Of a stretch of DNA of 64,000 nucleotides, positions 17,819 to 27,186 are shown piece after piece. The translations under genes and the position numbers were made by a program. Position 1 is the stretch's first letter. Each line of letters begins with the position of its first letter. The DNA is taken from contig CAVTNU010000005.1 of NCBI GenBank assembly GCA_963736175.1, forward strand, positions 260,511-324,510, given 5' to 3'. This DNA comes from Rhodoblastus sp963736175 (GTDB taxonomy: Bacteria; Pseudomonadota; Alphaproteobacteria; Rhizobiales; Beijerinckiaceae). A model generated the notes under the pieces. That model made no database searches, was not told where the DNA came from, and saw nothing but the letters and a program-made list of their open reading frames with translations.

Positions 17819-19099
17819 TCACGTCGCCGGCGCCGGCGTCCCCTGCGCCTCGATCCGCCAGACGATCAAACACAAGATAACCACCGGCGCGCCGATGCAC
17901 GACGTCGCCACAAAAAAGGCCGGATAGCCCATCGACTTCACCATGAAGCCGGACAGGCCGCCGACCAATGTGCCCGGCAGCGCGAACAGCGAACTCAACA
18001 ACGCGTATTGGCTGCCCGCGAAGGCGCTGGACGTCAACGACGACATATAGGCGATCAGCGCCGTCGAGGCGAAGCTGGAGGCGAAATTCTCGGCGCTGAC
18101 GGCCAGCGTGAACAGATCGAAGCGGGCGCCGTGCGAGGCCAGCAAAGCCAGCGTGAGATGCGAACTCGAGGCGGCGACAGCGCCGATCAGCAGACTCCTC
18201 ATCAGGCCGAGGCGCGAGACGGCGACGCCGCCAGCGAATATGCCGACCAGCGCGATCCAGAAGCCGTAAAGTTTGGTGACCGTGGCGATGTCGGATTTGG
18301 TGAAGCCCAATCCGATATAAAGCGGATTGGCCATGACGCCCGACACGTAGTCCGGCAGACGATAGAGCGCGACCAGCGCGAGCACGATGGCGGCGCGCGG
18401 CCCCAGACGGCTGAAAAAATCCTTCAGCGGCAGGATGATCGCCTTAACGAAGCCGGGATGAGGCTCGCTCGGCGCGCGCTCCGGTTCGGCGGCGAAATAG
18501 CAGGCGCCAAGTCCCAAACTCATCAGCAAGGCCATGCAGAGATAGGCGGCGCGCCAGCTGTAAAGGTCGGCGATATAGAGAGTTCCCGCCCCGGCGCAGA
18601 GAATGGCGATGCGATAGCCAAGCTGGGCGTAGGCCGACATCAACCCCTGCCGCTCCGGCGGCGCGATAGCGATGCGCCAGCCGTCGATCACCACGTCCTG
18701 GGTTGCGCCGGCGAAACCGAGAAGGAAGGCGAAGATGATGTTCCAGAGCAGAAAATGCGCCGGATCGCCGAACGAGACGCCAGCCAGCGCCGCGACGACG
18801 GCGATCTGCGCAGCGGCGATCCAGCCGCGCCGACGTCCCAGCAAACGCCCCAGAATCGGCGCGTCAAATTGATCGAGAAAGGGCGCCCAAAGAAATTTCA
18901 GCTTGTAAGCGAGCGTCATCTCGCTCATCAGACCGATGATTTCAAGCGGAACGCCGGCCTCCTTGAACCAGGCCGAAGGGGTCGCATAGACGAGAAGATA
19001 GGGCAGACCGGAACTGAACCCCAAGCCGAGCATGGCGCCAAGGCGACGATCGCTGAATAAATCTGCCAGAATCGACTTTTTTTCTGAATCGTTTTGCAT
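17819..19099 (-). CDS. AmpG-like MFS permease
   Basis: Twelve-helix inner-membrane transporter of the major facilitator superfamily, AmpG/muropeptide permease type; 426 residues from the ATG at 19099. Supporting motifs are GFSSGLPYLLVYATPSAWF in the first helix, KFLWAPFLDQFD with GRRRGWI (family loop 2-3), and GATQDVVIDGWRIA. In enterobacteria AmpG imports anhydro-muropeptides for peptidoglycan recycling; that this copy does so is inferred. The crotonase gene starts 32 bases downstream, so co-transcription is likely. Divergent from an Rrf2 regulator. Confidence 0.8.
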   Translation of the reverse strand: MQNDSEKKSILADLFSDRRLGAMLGLGFSSGLPYLLVYATPSAWFKEAGVPLEIIGLMSEMTLAYKLKFLWAPFLDQFDAPILGRLLGRRRGWIAAAQIAVVAALAGVSFGDPAHFLLWNIIFAFLLGFAGATQDVVIDGWRIAIAPPERQGLMSAYAQLGYRIAILCAGAGTLYIADLYSWRAAYLCMALLMSLGLGACYFAAEPERAPSEPHPGFVKAIILPLKDFFSRLGPRAAIVLALVALYRLPDYVSGVMANPLYIGLGFTKSDIATVTKLYGFWIALVGIFAGGVAVSRLGLMRSLLIGAVAASSSHLTLALLASHGARFDLFTLAVSAENFASSFASTALIAYMSSLTSSAFAGSQYALLSSLFALPGTLVGGLSGFMVKSMGYPAFFVATSCIGAPVVILCLIVWRIEAQGTPAPAT

Positions 19100-19242
19100 C
19101 GATTGATTATGCACGTCGCCGCTCCCGGCGAGAAGCGGCGCCGAACGCGTTAGCGAAAATTGACAAATTTGATATAAATTATAGGAGGATACCGCCGGCG
19201 ACACAGGCAAAGCTGAACTTTAGGGCGTTTTTGGAGCGTGAA

Positions 19243-19692
19243 ATGCTGACGAACAAGGGAAAATACGGCCTCAAGGCAATGGTGCATCTGGCCGGGCTTA
19301 CCCCTCCCCGACTGGCGCAAGTGCAAGATATCGCCGACCGTAATTCAATTCCGAAAAAATTCCTCGACCAGATTCTGTCCGAACTGCGCAACGCCGAACT
19401 GGTCTATTCGAAAAAGGGAAAAGGCGGCGGCTATGCGCTGGCCAAGCCCGCGCATGAAATCAGCGTCGGCCACATCATCCGCGTGCTCGATGGCCCGCTC
19501 GCCCCAATTCAATGCGCTTCGGTCGGCGCCTATCGCCCTTGCGACGATTGTTCGCCGGACAGGAAATGCGCCGTCCGGTTGATGATGCTCGAGGCGCGCA
19601 ACGCCTTGTCGCGGGTGCTCGACAACCGCTCGCTGGCCGAAATGCGCGCCCTGACTGAGCCGGACGAAGCGCGGCTGATGTTTGACATCTGA
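19243..19692 (+). CDS. Rrf2-family transcriptional regulator with cysteine cluster
   Basis: A 149-residue winged-helix regulator. The ATG at 19243 follows a GGAGCG Shine-Dalgarno sequence, so the TTG at 19231 is not used. The DNA-binding domain spans residues 1-70 (KGKYGLKAMVHLA, IPKKFLDQILSELRNAELV, KGGGYALAKP). Four cysteines follow in the pattern C-x8-C-x2-C-x5-C (about residues 91-110), suggesting an Fe-S cluster as in other Rrf2 sensors, though the spacing is not the standard IscR one. It is divergent from ampG and next to an acyl-CoA ligase; targets are unknown. Confidence 0.85.
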   Translation: MLTNKGKYGLKAMVHLAGLTPPRLAQVQDIADRNSIPKKFLDQILSELRNAELVYSKKGKGGGYALAKPAHEISVGHIIRVLDGPLAPIQCASVGAYRPCDDCSPDRKCAVRLMMLEARNALSRVLDNRSLAEMRALTEPDEARLMFDI

Positions 19693-19733
19693 CATGGCGC
19701 GCCGGCGCCGATCCGTAACGCCCGGCGCTAACG

Positions 19734-21239
19734 TCAAACGTCGGGCAGCAAACGCCGTGCGATCTTGCCATTCTTCGTGCGCGGCAGGGCGTCGAGAAAG
19801 ACATATTTTTTCGGACGCTTGTAGATCGCCAGATGCTCGGCGCAATGATCCGCCAGCGCCGATTCCGCGGGCGTGACGCCCGGAAAGGGGACAATGAAGG
19901 CGCAGATCACGCTGACATCGGCGCGCACCTTGCGCTCGGCCACCGCGACGTCGCCGACGCCGGGCGCATGCGACAGGCAAGCCTCCACTTCGGCGGGCGA
20001 AACGCGATAGCCCTGCGCGTTCATGACGTCGTCGGCGCGTCCGTGCAGCCAGAGATAGCCGTCGGCGTCGAACTCGGCCAGATCGCCGCCGACGAACCAG
20101 TCGCCGCGGAAAGCGGCGGCCTGTTCCTCGGGCCGTCGCCAATAGCCGAGCATCAGGCCAGGATCGGAGCGGTGGACGCCGATCAGGCCGGTCGCGCCGG
20201 GCGGCGCCGGCGCGTCGCCGCCTTCAACCGGCAAAATGGCGACGCGGCGTCCCGGCTGCGGCTTGCCCGGCGAGCCCGGGCGCGGCGGAATGTTCGGACC
20301 GCAGGACACATAGGTCGAGATTTCGCTCATGCCGAGCGCCTCGTAGAGCGGTTTGCCGGTTCGCCGCGTCCAGTCCTCGCGCAAGGCGGGCGCGAGCGCC
20401 TCTCCGGCGACGACGCCGTGACGCAAGCTGGCGAGGTTTTCCGCCACGAACGGCGCGGCCTTCAGCATCTGGCGATAGACGCCGGGCACGGCGGCGAAAA
20501 TCGTCGCCTTGTGGCGCGCGATCAGACGCGGCCAGACGGCAGGATCGGACGGGCCGTGGTAAAGCAGCGCCGAAGCGCCGCGCGCAAAAGGATCCATCAG
20601 GCCGGCGCCGAGCGTATAGGTCCAGTTCATCGCGCCAGCGTGCAGCATGATGTCGTCTTCGCGCAGACCCAGCCAGTGATCGAGCATCGGCGCGCGGCCC
20701 AGGATGACGCGCTGGGCGTGCAACACGCCCTTGGGACGGCTCGCCGTCCCCGACGTGTAGATGAGATAAGCTGGATCGTCGCGCCGCGTTGGCGCGAAGG
20801 GCTGTGGATCGGCGGTTTTGAGCCGCGCCAGTTCGTCCGGATCGATGATCCGCACGCCCGGCCTGCGCCGTTCCTGAGCGAAGCCGGAGCCAACGATCTG
20901 CGCCGCGGCGGCGGAGTCCTCCAGGAGAAAATCGGCTTCTTCGACCGTCAATTGCGCCGACGACGGCAAAGCAGTCAGCCCGGCGGCGATCAGCGCGAAA
21001 AAGCTCAGGACATAGTCAGCCTCGTTGCCCATGCGGATCATCGCCCGCGCCCCTTTGGGCAGGCCGAGGCTCGAAAAACCGGCCGCCAGCTTGCGCACCG
21101 CCAGGTCGAGATCGCCAAAGCGCCAGATTGTCTGCGACTCGCGCGCGGCAAGGATCAAGCCCGGCTTGTCCGGCCGCAGCCTGGCGTTTTCCGCCAGACA
21201 ATGGCGGGCGAGATTGAAGTTCGCGGAAGGATACGGCAT
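19734..21239 (-). CDS. AMP-dependent acyl-CoA synthetase
   Basis: Adenylate-forming enzyme that activates a carboxylic acid to its CoA thioester; 501 residues. Motifs are the P-loop YTSGTASRPKGV (~170), A5 YEALGMSE (~295), the hinge region GRADDVMNAQGYRVSPAEVE (~405) and the catalytic Lys in LPRTKNGKIARRLL at the C-terminus. The overall pattern is closest to acetate/benzoate-type ligases; the substrate is not decidable. Convergent with the Rrf2 gene. Confidence 0.85.
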   Translation of the reverse strand: MPYPSANFNLARHCLAENARLRPDKPGLILAARESQTIWRFGDLDLAVRKLAAGFSSLGLPKGARAMIRMGNEADYVLSFFALIAAGLTALPSSAQLTVEEADFLLEDSAAAAQIVGSGFAQERRRPGVRIIDPDELARLKTADPQPFAPTRRDDPAYLIYTSGTASRPKGVLHAQRVILGRAPMLDHWLGLREDDIMLHAGAMNWTYTLGAGLMDPFARGASALLYHGPSDPAVWPRLIARHKATIFAAVPGVYRQMLKAAPFVAENLASLRHGVVAGEALAPALREDWTRRTGKPLYEALGMSEISTYVSCGPNIPPRPGSPGKPQPGRRVAILPVEGGDAPAPPGATGLIGVHRSDPGLMLGYWRRPEEQAAAFRGDWFVGGDLAEFDADGYLWLHGRADDVMNAQGYRVSPAEVEACLSHAPGVGDVAVAERKVRADVSVICAFIVPFPGVTPAESALADHCAEHLAIYKRPKKYVFLDALPRTKNGKIARRLLPDV

Positions 21240-21373
21240 CGGGCGGTCTTAAATGGATTTCCATCCGAAACCAAAATCAAAGCTTCATGTCCCTGTCATC
21301 TGATTTTCTTAAAGGCTGACGAGCGCCGCCGACAAATCGCGGTCGCCGCACAGAAAAACGAAAGGACAGGTCG

Positions 21374-22009
21374 ATGTCGCAGACGGAAGTCTTGAACGCC
21401 CGCAGAACCTATGAACGGATCGCCTTCGCCTACGATTTCCTCGACGCGCCCTATGAAATCATTTGGAAAAGGGCCTTGCGCAAGCGCGTCTTCGAAGGAC
21501 TGCGCGGCGCCGTTCTCGACGCCGGCGTGGGCACCGGCTGCAATTTCGTCGCTTATCCGGCCGGCGTGCAGGCCTCGGGTTGCGACGCCAGCTCCGCCAT
21601 GCTGATGCGCGCGCGCGAACGCGCCGAAAGGCTTGGTCTCGACGTCGAACTGCGCTGCTCCGACCTCACCAGGCTCGACTGGCCGGACAATCATTTCGAC
21701 GCCATCGTCGCCACCTTCGTCTTCGCCTGTATCGAAGACGACGAACAGGCGGCCGCCTTGTCGGAACTGCGCCGCGTTTGCAAGCCGGACGGCGAAATCC
21801 GCATCGTCGACTACCGGCTGTCGAAGAAGCCGCTGACCCTGGCGCGGCAGAAGGCGATGTCGGCTTGGCTGGGCACGACTTTCGCCGCCAGCTACACGCC
21901 GACCACCGAAAACCATTTCGAAGAAACCGGCCTCGAAGTGATCGACGAATGCTTCATTCGCGGCGATGTTTTGAAGATGATCCGGCTGCGTCCGCGCGCC
22001 AACTCCTGA
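21374..22009 (+). CDS. Class I SAM-dependent methyltransferase
   Basis: A 211-residue methyltransferase with motif I VLDAGVGTGCNFVAYP, the acidic motif region GCDASSAMLMRARERA, and motif II DNHFDAIVATFVFACIED. The N-terminal RRTYERIAFAYDFLDAPYE segment resembles UbiE/PmtA-like enzymes acting on quinones or phospholipids. The gene is isolated, with the divergent ligase gene upstream and the strong terminator after it. The substrate is unknown. Confidence 0.75.
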   Translation: MSQTEVLNARRTYERIAFAYDFLDAPYEIIWKRALRKRVFEGLRGAVLDAGVGTGCNFVAYPAGVQASGCDASSAMLMRARERAERLGLDVELRCSDLTRLDWPDNHFDAIVATFVFACIEDDEQAAALSELRRVCKPDGEIRIVDYRLSKKPLTLARQKAMSAWLGTTFAASYTPTTENHFEETGLEVIDECFIRGDVLKMIRLRPRANS

Positions 22010-22030
22010 TCGAATTGCTTGCAACGAAAA

Positions 22031-22060
22031 AGAGGGCGGCCCTTTTTAAGGCCGCCCTCT
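22031..22060. terminator. Bidirectional rho-independent terminator
   Basis: A perfect 11-bp GC-rich stem (AGAGGGCGGCC/GGCCGCCCTCT) around an eight-base loop lies between the ends of the convergent methyltransferase and pit genes, flanked by A-rich sequence on the left and TATT on the right. It should stop transcription from both sides. Confidence 0.85.
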
Positions 22061-22082
22061 ATTATTGGCGTGTCGGCTTGCC

Positions 22083-23720
22083 TCAGAAAATGTGCCTGAA
22101 GATCCAGTAGAGCGAGCCGGACAAGATCATCGCGGCGGGCAGGGTCAGAACCCAGGCGGCGGCCAGATTGCGGATCGTCGACATTTGAATGCCGGAGCCA
22201 TTGGCCGCCATCGTGCCCGCCACGCCGGAAGAAAGGACGTGAGTGGTCGAGACCGGCAGGCCGAAACCGTCGGCGGCGCCGATCGTCGCCATCGCCACGA
22301 GTTCGGCCGCCGCGCCCTGGGCATAGGTCAGGTGCGTCTTGCCGATCTTTTCGCCGACCGTGACCACGATGCGCTTCCAACCGACCATCGTGCCAAGGCC
22401 GAGGGCGATGGCGACGGTGATCTTCACCCAGGTCGGGATGAATTTGGTCGCCTGATCGAGCGACTTTTTGTAGGAATTGAGCGTCGCGACTTCATCCTTA
22501 GACAATTCGCTCGCCTTGTCCTTCATCAGGAAGCGAATGGCTTCGGAGGCGAGATACATGTCGTTACGCGTGTTGCCGACCATTTCGAACGGCACCTTGG
22601 CGATCGAGCCATAGCTCTTGACCTGCCCGGAAATGCCGTCGACCAGCACGGCGAGCGAAGGATAGGTGCCTTCGTTCAGTTCATGCTTGGCGACATAGGC
22701 GGTCACGGCCGGGCGCGGATCGCCGAGCACCGAATAGCCAGACGCTTTATTGTCGATGATTTTCGCGGCCGCAGCGGAGGTTTGCTCAAACGTGGCGATC
22801 GAGCTCTGCGGCAGCGACTTGTTCAAGGCGTAGGACGTCGGCACCGTACCGATCAGGATCAGCATGATGAGGCCCATACCCTTTTGCCCGTCGTTCGAGC
22901 CATGGGCGAAGGACACGCCGGTGCAGGTGAAAATCAACAAAGCCCGGATCCACAACGGCGGCTTAGCCGGCGAACCATCCGCGCGGGCTTTCGGCTCGGC
23001 GTAAAGTTCGGGGCGTTTCACCAGGAGCTTGGCCAGATAGAGCAGAGCGGCGGCGCAGATGAAGCCGACGAGCGGCGACAGGACCAGCGCGTAGCCGATT
23101 TCGGTCGCCTTGCCCCAGTCCACACCCGACGTGCCGTCGCGCCCGCGCATAAGCGCGTTTGCGACGCCGACGCCGATGATCGAACCGATCAGCGTATGCG
23201 AGGAGGAAGCTGGCAATCCAAGCAGCCAGGTGCCAAGATTCCAGATGATCGCCGCGATCAGCAGCGCGAAGACCATCGCAAAGCCTGCTTCCGAGCCGAC
23301 TTGCAGGATCAGTTCGACCGGCAACAGCGAAACGATGCCGAAGGCCACGACGCCGGTCGAGGTCAGAACGCCGAGGAAGTTGAAAAAACCCGACCAGACG
23401 ACGGCGATCGGCGCCGGCAGCGAGTGGGTATAGATGACAGTCGCCACCGCATTGGCGGTGTCATGGAAACCGTTGACGAATTCAAAACCGAGCGCGATCA
23501 CCAGCGCAACGCCAAGCAGCACGAATGGCCCGATGCTCGCGATACGGGCGTCCGGGCCGAGGTCGGCGTATATCGACCAGCCGGCGAAGGCGAGCGCCGC
23601 GACGACCACCGCGAAAAACAGGAAAACCGCCTTGGGATCAGCAGGATGATCGAGGCGCGGCCGCGCAACGGGCGCGGCGTCGGCCGGGGTCTCGACGGAC
23701 GCAACGGAAGCCATGGACAT
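22083..23720 (-). CDS. pit: Low-affinity inorganic phosphate transporter (PiT family)
   Basis: Inner-membrane, cation-coupled phosphate (or metal-phosphate) transporter of 545 residues with about ten helices and a long central soluble loop. The two PHO4 repeats show GFEFVNGFHDTANAVAT near residue 75 and SFAHGSNDGQKGMGLI near residue 275. The start at 23720 is preferred because AGGAAC lies seven bases before it; an in-frame ATG at 23735 is possible. No phoU-like (DUF47) gene is adjacent. Convergent with the methyltransferase gene. Confidence 0.9.
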   Translation of the reverse strand: MSMASVASVETPADAAPVARPRLDHPADPKAVFLFFAVVVAALAFAGWSIYADLGPDARIASIGPFVLLGVALVIALGFEFVNGFHDTANAVATVIYTHSLPAPIAVVWSGFFNFLGVLTSTGVVAFGIVSLLPVELILQVGSEAGFAMVFALLIAAIIWNLGTWLLGLPASSSHTLIGSIIGVGVANALMRGRDGTSGVDWGKATEIGYALVLSPLVGFICAAALLYLAKLLVKRPELYAEPKARADGSPAKPPLWIRALLIFTCTGVSFAHGSNDGQKGMGLIMLILIGTVPTSYALNKSLPQSSIATFEQTSAAAAKIIDNKASGYSVLGDPRPAVTAYVAKHELNEGTYPSLAVLVDGISGQVKSYGSIAKVPFEMVGNTRNDMYLASEAIRFLMKDKASELSKDEVATLNSYKKSLDQATKFIPTWVKITVAIALGLGTMVGWKRIVVTVGEKIGKTHLTYAQGAAAELVAMATIGAADGFGLPVSTTHVLSSGVAGTMAANGSGIQMSTIRNLAAAWVLTLPAAMILSGSLYWIFRHIF

Positions 23721-23840
23721 CGTTTGGTTCCTCATAACGAAAAAAGGCTATGGGGTTAAACGACAGCAAGATTGCAATGGTGTGACAAAACCGGTCCCGC
23801 CCGCCGGAGGCGCGGGCGGCGGGCGCGAACGCGAGACCGC

Positions 23841-25439
23841 TTATCCGCGGACTTCGGCGCGGATCATGTCGGCGGCCTTCTCGGCGATCATGATCGTCGG
23901 CGCGTTGGTGTTGCCGCCGATCAACTCGGGCATGATCGAGGCGTCGACGACGCGCAGGCCCGAAAGACCGCGCGCCTTCAGGCTTGAATCGACGACCGCG
24001 CCCGCGTCCTCGCCCATCCGGCAAGTTCCCGCCGGATGGTAGACGGTGTCGACGCGCGCGCGCAGCACCGCCTTGATGTCGGCGTCGGTTCTGACGTCCG
24101 CGGTATAAAGATCGCGCCTCGCCATTTGCGCGAACGCCGGCGCGTCGAGCAACCGGCGCGTCATTTTATAGCCGGCGACCATGTCCTCGATGTCCCGCGG
24201 GTCGCCCAGAAAATTCGGATCGATCAGCGGCGCCGAGCGATAATCGGCGTCGGCAAGGCGCACCGAGCCACGGCTTTTCGGCCGCAACAGACAGAAATGG
24301 CAGGAATAGCCGTGCGCCATTCTGAGCTTGCGGGCGTGATCCTCGACCAGGGCGATGACGAAATGCAATTGAATGTCCGGTTCGCCAAGCTCCGGCCGCG
24401 ACTTGAGAAAGCCGCCGGCCTCGGCGAAATTGGTGGTGACCATGCCGCGCCGCTCGCGGCGGAAACGGCGGATTTCCCTTGCGAAGCGGAGCGCGCCCGC
24501 CAAGCTGAGGCCGAGCAGGTTGTCGTCTTGCGTCGAAAAGCCGAAGATGAAATCGGGATGATCCTGCAAGTTCTGGCCGACGCCGGGCGCATCGACGACG
24601 ACCTCGACGCCATGCGCGCGCAGGGCCTCCGCCGGTCCGACGCCCGAGAGCATGAGAATTTGCGGGGTTTGAAAGGCGCCCGCCGACAGAATGACTTCGC
24701 GTCGCGCGCGTATTGTCCGATGCTGGCCGTTCTGCTCGTATTCGGCGCCGACCGCCGTGCGGCCCTCGAACAGAATGCGTTTGACGCGCGCGCCCGTCTC
24801 GACGCGCAGATTGGGCCGCTTGCCCAAATGGGGATGCAGGTAGGCGCGCGCCGCGCTGCAGCGTTCGCCGTTCTTCTGCGTCACCTGATAGATCCCGAGC
24901 CCTTCCTGTTCGCCGGCGTTGAAGTCGTCGCGCAAAGGCAATTGCGCCTGACGCGCCGCATCGCGATATATTTCGTGGAAGGGATTGTCGGTGCGCGAAT
25001 GCGCGACATTGAGCGGGCCGCCGTGGCCATGACGCTCGTCGGCGAAATCCTCATTGTTCTCGGATTTTTTGAAATAGGGCAGGACATCGTCAAAGGACCA
25101 GCCGCGCGCGCCCGCCGCCGCCCAACGATCATAGTCGCTGACCGCGCCTCTGATATAAACCATGGCGTTGATCGCCGACGATCCGCCAAGCGCCTTGCCG
25201 CGCGGCTGATAGCCTCGCCGTCCGCCGAGACCGGCTTGGGGAACGGTGCTGAAGGCCCAATTGTTCAGCTTCGTCGGAACCATCAGAGCGCCGGCGACCG
25301 GCGTCTCAACGACCCAGCTGTCGCCGCGACCGCCCGCCTCCAGCAACGCGACTGAGCAACCTGGATCCTCGCTCAAGCGCGCCGCGACGACGCAACCCGC
25401 CGAGCCGCCGCCCAAAACGAGATAATCGCATCCGTCCAT
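23841..25439 (-). CDS. GMC-family FAD-dependent oxidoreductase (choline dehydrogenase-like)
   Basis: Oxidises an alcohol with FAD; 532 residues from the ATG at 25439, which follows GGGGGAAGC. The ADP-binding motif is DYLVLGGGSAGCVVAARLSE. The GMC signature regions are GKALGGSSAINAMVYIRG (~85) and SAGAFQTPQILMLSGVGP (~255), and the catalytic His region is VYHPAGTCRMG with the C-terminal GGNTNAPTIMIAEKAAD. This is closest to BetA-like dehydrogenases, but no betB or betI is adjacent, so the substrate may be another alcohol. Confidence 0.88.
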   Translation of the reverse strand: MDGCDYLVLGGGSAGCVVAARLSEDPGCSVALLEAGGRGDSWVVETPVAGALMVPTKLNNWAFSTVPQAGLGGRRGYQPRGKALGGSSAINAMVYIRGAVSDYDRWAAAGARGWSFDDVLPYFKKSENNEDFADERHGHGGPLNVAHSRTDNPFHEIYRDAARQAQLPLRDDFNAGEQEGLGIYQVTQKNGERCSAARAYLHPHLGKRPNLRVETGARVKRILFEGRTAVGAEYEQNGQHRTIRARREVILSAGAFQTPQILMLSGVGPAEALRAHGVEVVVDAPGVGQNLQDHPDFIFGFSTQDDNLLGLSLAGALRFAREIRRFRRERRGMVTTNFAEAGGFLKSRPELGEPDIQLHFVIALVEDHARKLRMAHGYSCHFCLLRPKSRGSVRLADADYRSAPLIDPNFLGDPRDIEDMVAGYKMTRRLLDAPAFAQMARRDLYTADVRTDADIKAVLRARVDTVYHPAGTCRMGEDAGAVVDSSLKARGLSGLRVVDASIMPELIGGNTNAPTIMIAEKAADMIRAEVRG

Positions 25440-25529
25440 TTGCTTCCCCCAGACGCTGCATTTTTTTGCAAGTCTTGCCCGGGAGAACGGTTTACACAAG
25501 AACTTTTTTGGCCCGCCTGCGGCTTGCGC

Positions 25530-27143
25530 CTATCGCGCTTCGGCGAGCTTGCCGACGGCGAGCGCCATGTCTTCGAACAAGCCCCGCCAATCCTGATCGG
25601 CGCCGCGCCGGAACAGGCGCATGGTCGGATACCAGGGGCTGTCCTGACGCTCCAGCAGCCAACGCCATTCGGCCACAGGTTTGAGCGCGACGAAGGTCGG
25701 GCGCGCCAGCGCGCCGGCGAGATGGGCGATCGACGTGTCGCAGGAAACGATGAGATCAAGCGCGTTCATGACCGCCGGCGTATCGGCGAACGCCTGCCCG
25801 CCGCCGTCGAAATCTTCGCCGAGGCTTTCGACCCTGCCCGCCATCCCGCTATTGGCGATCTGTTCCGCGCCAAAGCCCTTTTGCAGGCTGATGAGGCGCA
25901 CACCGGGAATTTCCGCCAACGGCGCCATGGCGTCGAGCTGAAAGGATCGGCGCGGATCGACGCGAAAATCGGCGTTGCCTTGCCAGCACAGGCCGATCTT
26001 GAAACCTTCGCCGCCAATCCGCTCGCGCCATTTAGCGATGGCCGCGTCGTCGGCGTGAAGATAGGGCGTCTGCGCCGGAATCGTGTCGAGCCGCGTCGCG
26101 AAGGCGCGCGGCAGACTACTCAACGCGATCTGGAAGTCGAATTCCACGTTGGAGTCGACGCCGCCGACAAGCGTGGTCCCGCACGCCGTCATCGCCGCCA
26201 AACCGTGCAGCTTCTTATCGCAGAGAAACGTGACATCGCCGCCGCGTTGTCGCAACAAAGGCAGATAACGGATGAATTGGATGGTGTCGCCGAAGGCGTG
26301 ATCGTTGACCACGAGAATTCGTTTGCCCGCCACCGGCTCGCCGCGCCAGGACGCGAAACGATCCATCAATCGGTTGATCGGCCTCTCGTCACGCCCCCAA
26401 CGAAATTCATAGCCGTCCCACCCTTCGACAAAACGACCGAGTTGCAGCAGCAGACAGCCGCGGTTGGAGAGCGCTTCGTGCGAGTCCGGATCTAGTTCGA
26501 GCGCGGCGTCGAACGACGCCAACGCGTCGTCAAACCGGCCCAGTTCCTTCAGCACGATGCCCCTGCCGCAAAGCGCGGCGCTGTAACCTTTGCGGAGCGT
26601 GAGCGCCTTGTCGTACGCGGCCAACGCCAGCTCGAACTCGCCAAGCCGCATCAGCGCATTGCCCATATTATGCGCCGCTTGCGCCAAATCGGGCTGCAAG
26701 CGCAGAGCCGTCTTGTAGGACTCCAATGCGTCCTTGAGGCGTCCGACGTCAAAAAACGCGGCGCCGCGATTGCAGAAAATTCGCGCGTCGCCCGGACGAA
26801 GCGCCGCCGCGCGATCGTAAGACTCCAAAGCCTCGTCAGCCCGCCGCCCTTTCATCAAAAGATTGGCGCGATTGAACCAGGCGTCGGCCAGATCCGGCGC
26901 CAGCGACAACGCCTTCGTATAGAAGTTCAGCGCCGCGTCGGCGAAACCCTTGTCGCGCAGAATGTCAGCCCCGGCGCAGAGCGCGTCAGGATAATCCGGT
27001 TTTTCACGCAAGGCGGCGTCGTAGAGACCGATGGCTTCATCAAGCCGCCCTTGCGCGCGCGAGGTGTTCGCCCGCGCGAAATAGCTTCGCGCCCTTGCCT
27101 CTGACTCCAGTTCCCAACTGCGCAGCGCGCCGCCTTTCGCCAT
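25530..27143 (-). CDS. TPR protein with C-terminal GT-B glycosyltransferase-like domain
   Basis: A 537-residue cytosolic protein. Residues ~15-250 hold about six to seven tandem tetratricopeptide repeats of 34 residues (for example DALESYKTALRLQPDLAQAAHNMGNAL). The C-terminal half has GDTIQFIRYLPLLRQRGGDVTF, IGLCWQGN and SCDTSIAHLAGALARPTFVAL, as in GT9/GT41-like TPR proteins. In Caulobacter the TPR-glycosyltransferase FlmG modifies flagellins. The position next to a flagellar cluster makes a flagellin-glycosylation role plausible, but no flagellin or nonulosonate genes are in the window. Confidence 0.65.
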   Translation of the reverse strand: MAKGGALRSWELESEARARSYFARANTSRAQGRLDEAIGLYDAALREKPDYPDALCAGADILRDKGFADAALNFYTKALSLAPDLADAWFNRANLLMKGRRADEALESYDRAAALRPGDARIFCNRGAAFFDVGRLKDALESYKTALRLQPDLAQAAHNMGNALMRLGEFELALAAYDKALTLRKGYSAALCGRGIVLKELGRFDDALASFDAALELDPDSHEALSNRGCLLLQLGRFVEGWDGYEFRWGRDERPINRLMDRFASWRGEPVAGKRILVVNDHAFGDTIQFIRYLPLLRQRGGDVTFLCDKKLHGLAAMTACGTTLVGGVDSNVEFDFQIALSSLPRAFATRLDTIPAQTPYLHADDAAIAKWRERIGGEGFKIGLCWQGNADFRVDPRRSFQLDAMAPLAEIPGVRLISLQKGFGAEQIANSGMAGRVESLGEDFDGGGQAFADTPAVMNALDLIVSCDTSIAHLAGALARPTFVALKPVAEWRWLLERQDSPWYPTMRLFRRGADQDWRGLFEDMALAVGKLAEAR

Positions 27144-27186
27144 CGATAGTTCCTTAAGAAAACGGAGCGCGAAGAGCCTTGGGACG

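Noticed and set aside
15297..17900. 867-codon enoyl-CoA hydratase-phosphoglucomutase fusion
   Set aside because: The apparent fusion arises from a frameshift; the natural crotonase C-terminus and stop are present in the next phase, and pgm has its own complete N-terminus.
22065..23759. 564-codon plus-strand open frame across pit
   Set aside because: Antisense shadow; composition is Arg/Gly/Asp-rich and the opposite strand encodes a complete PiT transporter.
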